NCBI RefSeq assembly: GCF_000517545.1
Contig: NZ_BAIV01000021.1
Location: 1 to 64,000, forward strand
Source of the DNA: Bacteroides reticulotermitis JCM 10512
Lineage (GTDB): Bacteria > Bacteroidota > Bacteroidia > Bacteroidales > Bacteroidaceae
DNA: 64,000 bases
Reading direction: 5' to 3'
Shown: positions 1 to 8,273 of the stretch, piece by piece
Layout: each line of letters starts with the position of its first letter
Position numbering within the stretch: the stretch's first letter is position 1
Program-made: the position numbers and the translations under genes
Notes under the pieces: generated by a model
The model's input: the letters and a program-made list of their open reading frames with translations, nothing else
The model's database searches: none
Told to the model about the DNA's origin: nothing

Positions 1-186
1 TTCCCGCATTGTATAAATCTAGTTATCAGATAAATACGGCAAAAAGTGATTATGACATGATTCGTTTGCACTTACACGCTTGAATAGCATATTTTAGCTC
101 AAACGAAGCTCGAATTTCTGTTTTGATAAGTAATCACAAGGTTTTGCAGGTGATTCTGATTCGATCCCTCGTTTTTACTAAACCTT

Positions 187-318
187 GTACTTGAATGAGG
201 TAAACCTTGTACATGGTTGGGGTAACTCTAGTACTAGGTTGGGGTCAAGTTAGTACTAGGTTTGGGTAACTCTAGTACTAGGTTCAGGCTACTTGAGTAC
301 TAGATTATTAATACCCAA
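187..318. repeat. 22-bp tandem repeat, six copies
   Basis: Six head-to-tail units of exactly 22 bp start at 187, 209, 231, 253, 275 and 297. Each begins GTAC, mostly GTACTAGGTT, followed by a more variable half; the second, third and fourth units are the most alike and the first and last are degenerate. No convincing gene overlaps them. The remaining bases of 1-516 are AT-rich and show no coding signal apart from the terminator-like palindromes at 419-499. Function is unknown; copy number probably varies between strains. Confidence 0.85.
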
Positions 319-418
319 GCGATAGGCTATTAACACATCAACCCTAGTCTATTAATATCTGAAAGCTTAACTAAAAACAAGCCAACTTCCTGATTCTATA
401 AGACCAAGGAAACGAAAA

Positions 419-499
419 AAAGAGCCTGATGTTTTTAAAAAAGATCAGGCTCTTTCAACCAAAAGATCAGGTTCTTTTTTGAAAAGATCTAGATCTTTT
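419..499 (-). terminator. Terminator-like palindromes downstream of GH92 gene
   Basis: A perfect 12-bp stem (419-430 pairing with 444-455, AAAGAGCCTGAT) flanked by A and T tracts is followed by an 18-bp perfect palindrome at 482-499 (AAAAGATCTAGATCTTTT). Both lie just past the stop codon of the minus-strand GH92 gene and would form strong hairpins next to U-rich RNA, as in factor-independent terminators. Part of the hairpin sequence recurs at 464-480, so the unit seems partly duplicated. Confidence 0.6.
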
Positions 500-516
500 T
501 TAGAAAGGAATTCGTA

Positions 517-2711
517 TTACTTCATCTTATAAACCAACGTTCCTCCTGCTATAATATCTTCATGAGCAATCGTCTTCTTTGTATAAGGCACGCCATTGAG
601 CGTAATGCTTTCTACATACTTATGCTCTTTGGACAGATTTTCAGCGATAACAGTGAATGTTTTTCCGTCCGCCAGATGCAAGACCATTTTCGGCAACTGA
701 GGAGCACCGAATACATAGTCACCACTCACAGGATCTACAGGATAGAATCCCATGGCGCTAAGCATATACCACGCGGACATCTGTCCACAATCGTCATTTC
801 CACAAAGCCCGTCCGGTTTGTTTTTATATTGAGTCTCAAATATCTCCCGAATCAACTCCTGCGTGCGTTCCGGACGCCCGGCCATTGCATACAGGTAGGC
901 AACATGATGACTGGGCTCATTGCCATGGGCATATTGCCCGATCAGGCCCGTCACATCAGACAAAGCTTCTCCTTCGAGTTTGATGGTGAACAGAGAATCC
1001 AACTTCTGCAAGAAAGGCTTCTCCCCTCCCATCATCTGAATCAAACCCGGAATATCATGCTGCACATGCCATGTATATTGCCAGGCATTTCCTTCGGTAT
1101 AATCTCCTCCGATACTTTCCGAATGGCCTAACACACTTGGGTTGAACGGAGTTTCCATGTTCCGTCAGCTTTACGCGGACGCATAAACTTGGTGCTGGGA
1201 TCAAAAAGGTTCTTGTAGAAGTCGGCACGTTTTGCAAAGTAAGCCGCGTCTTCTGTCTTACCCATTCGGCGAGCCATGTCGGCAGCGGCGTAATCATCAT
1301 AGACCGATTCCAGGGTGGAAGATACTGATTCGGCTTTTATCAAATCGGTAGGGAAATAACCATATTTCATATACGTTTCCCAGTCAGACTTCAAAGGATG
1401 GGAAACGGTCTGGGTACGCTTGATTATGTTGAAAGCGCGCTCGGCATCGAAGCCACGGAATCCTTTTCGGTAGGCCTCAGCAACAACCGACACTCCATGA
1501 TTGCCAACCATGCAATAGTTGTCTTTTCCCCATAAAGCCCAAATGGGCAGAAATCCCTGTACCTCTCCTTGCTCTATCAAGGAGTTGACAAATCCGTCCA
1601 CTCGTTCGGGAGTGATCAGGGTGTAGAATGGATGGGCCGCCCGATAGGTGTCCCACAAAGAGAATGTGGAATAGAACACTCCACTGCCGGCTTTCACAAC
1701 TGAATCGGCTGCATTGCGATACATACCATCGACATCGGAAATCTGATTGGGCTGAATCAGCGCATGATAAAAGCAAGTATAGAAATTGGCCTTTTCATCA
1801 TCGGTCCCTTCTATTTCAATACGGCTCAGGTAACTATTCCACTCTTGATAAGCGGCTTTTCTCACGCCTTCAAAATCCCACGCAGCAATCTCGGCTTCGA
1901 GGTTTTTCTTCGCACCGGCTATACCGGTAGTAGAAAGGGCGACTTTCATCATCAGTTCATCACCCGGCTTTAGGTCGAAACTTACTAGGATGCGTTTTCC
2001 TTTCTCGGTTTCGGCCATAGGCAGGTAGAGTGAGTCGACAACCGGACGGTTGAATTTCATCACAAAGAAATAGTCTTGGTCCACCCACACGGTGTTACTC
2101 ACGTGGCCGGTCAAGGTTTGTGCATCTTCCCAATGTACTTCACAGCTAGTGACGTGCGAATGGTATTGTTCCTCTCTCCAAGCCGGACCATGCTGCAAAT
2201 CGATCAGCAAAGATGCCGAATCAGCTTTATGGAATGTATAGCGATGTAGAGCGGCATGAATAGAAGCTGTCAGTTCGGCCTTTACCTGCGGCTCAGCGAG
2301 TTCGACGGTATAGTAGCCGGGGGTAGCCGCTTCCTGTTCTTTGGAGAAATGGCTCCGGTAAGCATCCCAGGAGCGAACACGTGTTCCGGTAACAGGCATC
2401 ACTAAGATGTCGCCTAGGTCCATGCAACCGGTTCCATTTAAGTGGGTCTGAGAGAATCCCCAAATCAAGGAGTCTTGATAGGTGTATTCCGAACAGTATC
2501 GCCAACCCACCGCACCTGTTACCGGACTTGTTTGTATCATCCCAAAGGGATAACAAGCGCCGGGAAAGGTGTGCCCGTTGTCAGCGGCACCGATAAAAGT
2601 ATTAACATATTTCGCGTAATCTTTCGGCTCCGCTTTATCTGTTAAAGTACAGGAAGCACATAGAAGCAGACTCGCCAAAATGGCGGTCATTAGAGGGGTC
2701 TTTTTTTTCAT
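517..2711 (-). CDS. GH92 alpha-mannosidase, lipoprotein, interrupted by one frameshift
   Basis: Secreted glycoside hydrolase family 92 enzyme; the family consists of calcium-dependent exo-acting alpha-mannosidases that trim N-glycans or yeast mannan. The start at 2711 gives MKKKTPLMTAILASLLLCASC, a lipoprotein signal ending in Cys, and is preferred over the upstream in-frame codon at 2783. The N-terminal domain has the family sequence YVNTFIGAADNGHTFPGA. The C-terminal half carries GNDDCGQMSAWYMLSAMGFY, typical of the GH92 active-site region. The frame breaks at about 1152-1154, in an AAA run on the coding strand: one extra A would join FMRPRKADGTWK directly to TPFNPSVLGHSES. The restored protein is 731 residues, normal for the family. 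Either a sequence error or a recent pseudogene. Confidence 0.88.
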
Positions 2712-2752
2712 GATGGTACGATGTGTTAAGTTAATGCCTATTAGGGCGGTGA

Positions 2753-2784
2753 CAAAGATAAACAGGTTTTTCTGGATAATCAAC
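2753..2784 (-). promoter_or_regulatory. Promoter of GH92 gene
   Basis: On the minus strand TATCTTTG (2760-2753) matches the Bacteroides -7 box TAnnTTTG. GTTG (2784-2781) lies 20 bp upstream as a -33 element. The start codon at 2711 is about 40 bases downstream. Confidence 0.6.
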
Positions 2785-2833
2785 TAACAAATAGTCATTT
2801 TATATGTGATAAAACAAAAATTCATACGACTTA

Positions 2834-2866
2834 TTGAATAAATATCAACTCAATTATTTATCTTTG
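2834..2866 (+). promoter_or_regulatory. Promoter of the sppA operon
   Basis: TATCTTTG at 2859-2866 is a perfect -7 box, with TTG at 2834-2836 as a weaker -33 element 22 bp upstream. It lies 40 bp before the sppA start and is divergent from the GH92 promoter. Confidence 0.6.
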
Positions 2867-2906
2867 TTAGCTTAATAGTAAGTTAGCCACAAAAAAAAGA
2901 AGTATA

Positions 2907-4622
2907 ATGAAGGATTTCTTAAAATTTACGTTCGCTACAGTAACTGGCATTATCATATCCAGTGTCATTTTGTTTGTTCTCAGTATCGTAACATTATTCG
3001 GTATCTTATCGACCTCAGATACAGAAACTGTGGTGAAAAAGAATTCAGTGATGGTACTCGATTTAAACGGTACACTCGTGGAACGTACGCAGGAAGATGC
3101 TCTAGGTATATTATCTCAACTAGTCAACGATGACTCCAATACATACGGACTGGATGATATACTCTCTTCGATTAAAAAGGCGAAAGAGAATGAAGACATC
3201 AAAGGTATTTATCTGCAAGCAAGTTCACTGAGCTGCTCGTACGCCTCTTTACAGGAAATACGCAATGCATTGCTCGACTTTAAAGAAAGCGGCAAATTTA
3301 TAATTGCCTATGGCGATGGATACACTCAGGGACTTTACTATCTATCCAGCGTAGCGGATAAGATTATGCTCAATCCGCAAGGTATGATCGAATGGCGTGG
3401 ACTTGCTTCTTCGCCCATCTTCTATAAAGACTTACTCCAAAAACTTGGCGTAGAGATGCAGATCTTCAAAGTGGGGACTTACAAATCGGCCGTAGAACCG
3501 TTCACCTCAACCGAAATGAGTCCTGCCAACCGCGAACAGGTAACTGCTTTCATTCAGTCGATCTGGGGACAGATTACAACCGGAGTTTCGGCATCCCGTA
3601 ACCTTACGGTAGACTCGCTCAATGCCTACGCCGATCGTATGCTGATGTTCTATCCGGCTGAAGCAAGTGTCAAAACCGGGCTGGCGGATACGTTGGTTTA
3701 TCGCAATGATGTGCGCAACTACCTTAAAAAGTTAGTCAAGATAGGTGAAGACGACAAGCTTTCGATGTTGAGCTTGAACGATATGATCAACGTGAAAAAG
3801 AATACGCCGAAGGATAAAAGCGGTAATATCGTCGCTGTATATTATGCATCCGGAGAAATAACCGATCATCCGAGTTCGGCAGCTTCGGAAGACGGTATTG
3901 TGGGCACCAAAGTTATTCAAGACTTGCGTAAGCTGAAGGATGACGACGACATCAAGGCGGTTGTACTCCGTGTCAACTCTCCCGGAGGAAGTGCTTTTGC
4001 TTCCGAACAGATATGGCACGCCGTAAAAGAACTCAAAAGCAAGAAACCGGTAATTGTGTCCATGGGTGATTACGCCGCATCGGGTGGTTACTATATTTCT
4101 TGTATTGCCGATACGATTGTTGCCGAGCCAACAACACTAACGGGGTCTATCGGGATTTTCGGTATGGTTCCGAATCTTAAGGGGCTGACCGATAAAATAG
4201 GCCTAACCTACGATGTGGTAAAAACAAATAAGTTTGCCGACTTCGGAACGCTCATGCGTCCTTTCAACAATGATGAGAAAGTATTGTTGCAAATGATGAT
4301 CGCCCAAGGGTACGACACGTTTGTCAGCCGTTGTGCCGAAGGTAGAGGTATGACCAAAGAGGGCATTGAGAAAATAGCCGAAGGACGTGTATGGACCGGA
4401 GAGGCTGCCAAAGAACTTGGCTTGGTGGATGTACTGGGCGGAATTGATAAAGCGCTGGAAATTGCCGTTGGAAAAGCGGGGATTGATAGTTACACGGTTA
4501 TCCCTTATCCGCAAAAGAAAGATTTCTTATCTTCTTTGCTCGACACTCAACCCACAAATTATGTAGAATCTCAATTAATAAAAAGTAATCTGGCGAATAT
4601 TATCAACAATTCGGCCTACTAA
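2907..4622 (+). CDS. sppA: Signal peptide peptidase SppA, 67K type
   Basis: Inner-membrane serine protease that degrades cleaved signal peptides. The 571-residue protein has one N-terminal membrane segment (about residues 8-35) and two tandem ClpP-like domains, as in the long form of the family. The catalytic Lys is K193 in GTYKSAVEPF (first domain). The nucleophile is S392 in GDYAASGGYYIS (second domain), with the oxyanion-side motif VNSPGGSAFASE before it. It heads a plus-strand cluster with lpxK, a purine nucleoside phosphorylase and thiL, with 72 bp to lpxK, so co-transcription is likely. The ORF is intact and of normal family length. Confidence 0.95.
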   Translation: MKDFLKFTFATVTGIIISSVILFVLSIVTLFGILSTSDTETVVKKNSVMVLDLNGTLVERTQEDALGILSQLVNDDSNTYGLDDILSSIKKAKENEDIKGIYLQASSLSCSYASLQEIRNALLDFKESGKFIIAYGDGYTQGLYYLSSVADKIMLNPQGMIEWRGLASSPIFYKDLLQKLGVEMQIFKVGTYKSAVEPFTSTEMSPANREQVTAFIQSIWGQITTGVSASRNLTVDSLNAYADRMLMFYPAEASVKTGLADTLVYRNDVRNYLKKLVKIGEDDKLSMLSLNDMINVKKNTPKDKSGNIVAVYYASGEITDHPSSAASEDGIVGTKVIQDLRKLKDDDDIKAVVLRVNSPGGSAFASEQIWHAVKELKSKKPVIVSMGDYAASGGYYISCIADTIVAEPTTLTGSIGIFGMVPNLKGLTDKIGLTYDVVKTNKFADFGTLMRPFNNDEKVLLQMMIAQGYDTFVSRCAEGRGMTKEGIEKIAEGRVWTGEAAKELGLVDVLGGIDKALEIAVGKAGIDSYTVIPYPQKKDFLSSLLDTQPTNYVESQLIKSNLANIINNSAY

Positions 4623-4694
4623 AAAATATAAAAGAACAATCAATGATTCAGGCACGTATACCGTTTGATCTGAACATGAAGTAAATAACGACAC

Positions 4695-5837
4695 ATGGAC
4701 GAACACTTCTTTAAGGTAAATAAGTGGCTCTATCCTGTTTCATGGCTCTATGGAACAGGAGTCGCGATCAGAAACAAGCTCTTTGACTGGGGAATTCTCC
4801 GGTCGAAGAGTTTTGACGTTCCCGTCATCTGCATCGGTAACCTCGCTGTAGGGGGTACCGGAAAAACGCCGCACACTGAATATCTGATAGAGTTATTAAA
4901 CAACAAATATCACGTAGCTGTATTGAGCCGAGGCTATAAAAGACGAACGAAAGGTTATGTGCTGGCTACTCCGGAAAGTACCGTGCAAACAATTGGCGAC
5001 GAGCCTTACCAAATGCATACGAAGTTTCCTGCTATCACGTTGGCGGTAGACGAGAATCGTTGCCATGGTATAGGTAAGCTCCTCGCTATAAAAGAACCGG
5101 CAATAGACGTCGTTCTACTGGATGACGCTTTTCAACACCGATACGTGAAACCGGGACTGAGCATTCTGCTGACAGATTATCATCGCTTGTTTTGTGATGA
5201 TGCGCTACTACCGGCGGGGCAGCTTCGGGAATGCATCGGTGGCAAGAACCGGGCGCAAATCGTTATTGTAACCAAATGTCCGGCGGATATTAAGCCTATC
5301 GACTTCAATATCATCGGCAAACGGTTGGATCTTTATCCGTATCAACAGCTATTCTTTTCATCGTTTCAATATGGAAATTTACAACCGCTTTTCCCGGAAA
5401 CGTCTTCTGATCCTCAGGCCGTGGAGTCGGAGAAGCCTTTGTCTTTCCTGGAAGGGACAAGCATCTTGCTCATCACCGGAATAGCATCGCCTGCACCTAT
5501 GGTTGAGAAGATTAAAGAATATAGCCAGCATATCGATCAGCTTTCATTCGATGATCATCACCAGTTCACGAACCGGAATATGCAGCTTATCAAAGAGCGT
5601 TTCAATAAATTGGAGGGTGAACATCGCTTGATTGTCACGACTGAGAAAGATGCCACTCGCATAGCCGGACATCCGCATCTGGATAATGATTTGAAACCTT
5701 TTATCTATACGCTCCCTATCGAAATTGAGATATTGCAAAATCAACAAAACAAATTTAACCAACATATTATTGACTATGTTAGAGAAGATACAAGAAACAG
5801 CAGCTTACCTAAGAGGAAAGATGCATACCAGTCCTGA
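4695..5837 (+). CDS. lpxK: Tetraacyldisaccharide 4'-kinase LpxK
   Basis: Phosphorylates the 4' position of the lipid A disaccharide precursor at the inner membrane, the sixth step of the Raetz pathway. The 380-residue protein carries the P-loop GNLAVGGTGKTP at about residues 48-59. It also has the conserved ILDDAFQHR-type segment as LLDDAFQHRYVKP near residue 145 and an N-terminal hydrophobic stretch for membrane association. Its 3' end overlaps the start of the next gene by 62 bp in another frame. This overlap may couple translation of the two. Confidence 0.95.
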   Translation: MDEHFFKVNKWLYPVSWLYGTGVAIRNKLFDWGILRSKSFDVPVICIGNLAVGGTGKTPHTEYLIELLNNKYHVAVLSRGYKRRTKGYVLATPESTVQTIGDEPYQMHTKFPAITLAVDENRCHGIGKLLAIKEPAIDVVLLDDAFQHRYVKPGLSILLTDYHRLFCDDALLPAGQLRECIGGKNRAQIVIVTKCPADIKPIDFNIIGKRLDLYPYQQLFFSSFQYGNLQPLFPETSSDPQAVESEKPLSFLEGTSILLITGIASPAPMVEKIKEYSQHIDQLSFDDHHQFTNRNMQLIKERFNKLEGEHRLIVTTEKDATRIAGHPHLDNDLKPFIYTLPIEIEILQNQQNKFNQHIIDYVREDTRNSSLPKRKDAYQS

Positions 5838-6585
5838 AACAGCTATCATTCTAGGTACCGGACTTGGCAGTTTAGTTAATGAAATAACCGAGAAATATGA
5901 AATAAAGTATTCGGAGATCCCAAACTTTCCGGTATCAACAGTCGAAGGACATAGTGGCAAACTAATTTTCGGCAAATTGGGCAATAAAGATATCATGGCC
6001 ATGCAGGGCCGCTTTCATTACTACGAAGGTTATTCAATGAAAGAGGTAACTTTCCCGGTACGTGTCATGCGCGAACTCGGCATCAAGACGCTGTTTGTGT
6101 CCAACGCCAGCGGAGCTACCAATGCCAGCTTCGAAATCGGAGATTTGATGATTATTACCGATCACATCAATTACTTCCCCGAACATCCGCTTCGTGGAAA
6201 GAATATTCCTTATGGCCCACGTTTCCCGGACATGAGCGAAGCATACGATAAGACACTTATTCGCAAAGCTGACGAAATAGCTCAAGAGAAAGGTATTAGC
6301 GTACAACATGGTATCTATATCGGTACGCAAGGCCCAACATTTGAAACTCCGGCCGAGTATAAGTTATTCCATATATTGGGTGCTGATGCGGTAGGTATGT
6401 CGACAGTTCCCGAAGTCATTGTAGCCAATCACTGCGGAATCAAGGTGTTCGGCATCTCTGTCATTACGGACTTAGGAGTCGAAGGTAAGATCGTAGAAGT
6501 TACTCATGAAGAAGTTCAGAAAGCTGCTGACGCTGCTCAACCGAAGATGACTACAATCATGCGTGAGCTTATCAACCGCGCTTAA
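5776..6585 (+). CDS. Purine nucleoside phosphorylase (PNP I type)
   Basis: Phosphorolysis of inosine and guanosine for purine salvage in the cytoplasm. The start at 5776 (MLEKIQETAAYL) is chosen over an in-frame ATG at 5725 because the family begins just before the phosphate-binding motif GTGLGSL. Other recognisable motifs are GRFHYYEGYSM, the substrate-site segment GTQGPTFETPAEY, and GADAVGMSTVPEV followed by ANHCG. The product is 269 residues, the length of trimeric mammalian-type PNPs. It begins inside the 3' end of lpxK and is followed by thiL after 15 bp, so the four genes behave as one operon. Confidence 0.93.
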   Translation: MLEKIQETAAYLRGKMHTSPETAIILGTGLGSLVNEITEKYEIKYSEIPNFPVSTVEGHSGKLIFGKLGNKDIMAMQGRFHYYEGYSMKEVTFPVRVMRELGIKTLFVSNASGATNASFEIGDLMIITDHINYFPEHPLRGKNIPYGPRFPDMSEAYDKTLIRKADEIAQEKGISVQHGIYIGTQGPTFETPAEYKLFHILGADAVGMSTVPEVIVANHCGIKVFGISVITDLGVEGKIVEVTHEEVQKAADAAQPKMTTIMRELINRA

Positions 6586-6600
6586 CATTAAAACCCTTTT

Positions 6601-7629
6601 ATGAGAACAGAAATAGCATCTCTGGGTGAGTTTGGTCTGATAGATCGTCTCACCGAGAGTATCAAACTAACAAACGAATCCAGTACATACGGTGTAGGCG
6701 ACGATGCTGCCGTCCTCTCCTATTCTTCAGAGAAACAGGTGTTGGTAACCACCGATCTGCTAATGGAAGGTGTACATTTCGACTTGACTTATGTACCTTT
6801 CAAGCATTTGGGCTACAAGGCTGCCATCGTCAACTTCTCTGATATTTATGCCATGAATGGCACACCGCGTCAGATAACAGTATCACTAGCTCTCTCAAAA
6901 CGTTTCAGTGTTGAAGATGTAGATGCTCTTTATGACGGCATACGCCTGGCTTGCCAACAATATAATGTCGACATAGTCGGTGGGGACACCTCTTCGTCAT
7001 TAACCGGACTTGCTATCAGCATTACCTGCATAGGAGATACCGAAAAGGCTGTCTACCGGCATGGAGCTAAAGATACGGACCTCATCTGCGTCAGCGGTGA
7101 TTTGGGAGCCGCCTATATGGGACTGCAACTTTTGGAACGCGAGAAAAGCGTATTAAAAGATGAGAAAGACCTTCAACCGGACTTTTCCGGCAAAGAGTAT
7201 CTATTGGAACGGCAACTGAAACCCGAAGCGCGTAAAGACATCATTGAGAAGCTTGCTGCGGCCAACATCGTTCCAACCTCGATGATCGATATTTCCGACG
7301 GACTCTCTTCTGAACTGTTACACATCTGCAAGCAAAGCAAGGCCGGCTGTCGGGTTTACGAGGAGCATATCCCGATTGATTACCAGACGGCTGTTATGGC
7401 GGAAGAGTTCAACATGAACCTTACGACCTGCGCATTGAACGGTGGCGAAGACTACGAGCTTCTTTTCACTGTTCCCATTGCTGACCACGAGAAAGTATCA
7501 CAGATGGAAGGTATTCGCCTAATTGGCCATATCACCAAGTCCGAACTAGGATGTGCTTTGATCACCCGCGACGGTCAAGAGTTTGAACTCAAAGCCCAAG
7601 GTTGGAATCCATTAAAAGAAGAAAAATAA
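6601..7629 (+). CDS. thiL: Thiamine-monophosphate kinase
   Basis: ATP-dependent phosphorylation of thiamine monophosphate to thiamine diphosphate, the last step of cofactor synthesis. The 342-residue protein has the PurM-like fold signature: VGDDAAVL near residue 32, TTDLLMEGVHFD for magnesium binding, the helix KAAIVNFSDIYAMNG and the nucleotide-binding GGDTSSS. The DISDGL motif typical of ThiL is present as IDISDGLSSEL. It ends the cluster and is followed by a strong terminator at 7644-7686. Confidence 0.95.
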   Translation: MRTEIASLGEFGLIDRLTESIKLTNESSTYGVGDDAAVLSYSSEKQVLVTTDLLMEGVHFDLTYVPFKHLGYKAAIVNFSDIYAMNGTPRQITVSLALSKRFSVEDVDALYDGIRLACQQYNVDIVGGDTSSSLTGLAISITCIGDTEKAVYRHGAKDTDLICVSGDLGAAYMGLQLLEREKSVLKDEKDLQPDFSGKEYLLERQLKPEARKDIIEKLAAANIVPTSMIDISDGLSSELLHICKQSKAGCRVYEEHIPIDYQTAVMAEEFNMNLTTCALNGGEDYELLFTVPIADHEKVSQMEGIRLIGHITKSELGCALITRDGQEFELKAQGWNPLKEEK

Positions 7630-7643
7630 TTTTCATACAATAG

Positions 7644-7686
7644 AACACTGATAATAAGAGCTATACCTTTTTATCAGTGTTTTTTA
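7644..7686 (+). terminator. Factor-independent terminator after thiL
   Basis: A perfect 11-bp stem (7644-7654 with 7671-7681, AACACTGATAA) with a 16-base loop runs into a T tract. It closes the sppA-lpxK-PNP-thiL transcript 15 bp after the thiL stop. Confidence 0.85.
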
Positions 7687-7698
7687 TTTCCAAAACAC

Positions 7699-7728
7699 TT
7701 GTGAGATTAAAAAGTTTCACTACCTTTG
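7699..7728 (+). promoter_or_regulatory. Promoter of tRNA-Phe
   Basis: TTG at 7699-7701 and TACCTTTG at 7721-7728 are 19 bp apart, the expected Bacteroides -33/-7 arrangement, 17 bp before the mature 5' end of the tRNA. Confidence 0.75.
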
Positions 7729-7745
7729 CAACCGCAAACAAGAAA

Positions 7746-7818
7746 GGTGCCATAGCTCAGTTGGTAGAGCAAAGGACTGAAAATCCTTGTGTCCCCGGTT
7801 CGATTCCTGGTGGCACCA
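7746..7818 (+). tRNA. tRNA-Phe (GAA)
   Basis: A 73-base cloverleaf: acceptor stem GGTGCCA (7746-7752) pairs with TGGCACC (7811-7817) and A7818 is the discriminator base. The anticodon loop CTGAAAA at 7777-7783 gives anticodon GAA (7779-7781), and the T-loop is GGTTCGATTCC. The terminal CCA is not fully encoded. It has its own promoter. The integrase gene 455 bp downstream and the change in gene content indicate that its 3' end is the attachment site of the ICE. Confidence 0.97.
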
Positions 7819-8273
7819 CTTTTAGAAATATCGATTCAGTGAAACCCGTTGAAATACAGTCATTTCAACGGGTTTTCTTTTATACCCGCCATGCCGGTTT
7901 ACGCAGATTTGAGCATTTGGACATTTTCCATCCGGTGGTTTTTCCAAAGTCCCTCAAAAAAGCCACCAAAATCATCCTATTTCACTTATTTACAATTATT
8001 TGCGCTGTTCATTTTCAGGGACAAGAATATACTTTTGCCTACCTGCTTGAATGTCGAACGAAAGGATTTGAAAAACTGTAATGTGAACAAAAGAAGTTCT
8101 ATTCCCTCCCTATTTGTCAGGGAATAGAACCGGAGACACAAAAAGGACTCTCCGGTGGTTTTTATGATTTGAAGTAGAAAAAAACCACCGAAATTCACAA
8201 TTCTTCAAGAATTCCACCGACATCACTAGTTGACGAAATTAACCAGAATGTACAACATCTAAAAAAGAAAGTC
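7819..8273. other. ICE left end: attL and probable integrase arm sites
   Basis: This 455-bp stretch between tRNA-Phe and the integrase has no convincing gene. It holds a terminator hairpin (7842-7875), two copies of TCCGGTGGTTTTT at 7931-7943 and 8151-8163, and inverted partners of the same motif (AAAACCACCG at 8181-8190 and a weaker AAAAAGCCACC near 7957). It also has an ATTCCCT/AGGGAAT hairpin at 8100-8124 and the palindrome AATTCTTCAAGAATT at 8199-8213. Repeated motifs near an integrase commonly serve as arm-type binding sites; that role is inferred. Confidence 0.5.
7842..7880 (+). terminator. Terminator after tRNA-Phe
   Basis: A perfect 14-bp stem, AAACCCGTTGAAAT (7842-7855) with its complement at 7862-7875, has a 6-base loop and a following T-rich tract. 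It lies 24 bp beyond the tRNA end, so it ends tRNA transcription and shields the integrase region from it. It may have come in with the ICE. Confidence 0.8.

Noticed and set aside
7677..8198. Open frames of 70-134 codons across tRNA-Phe and the attL region on both strands
   Set aside because: They run through the tRNA, its terminator and palindromes, and have no family-like sequence; they are chance frames.
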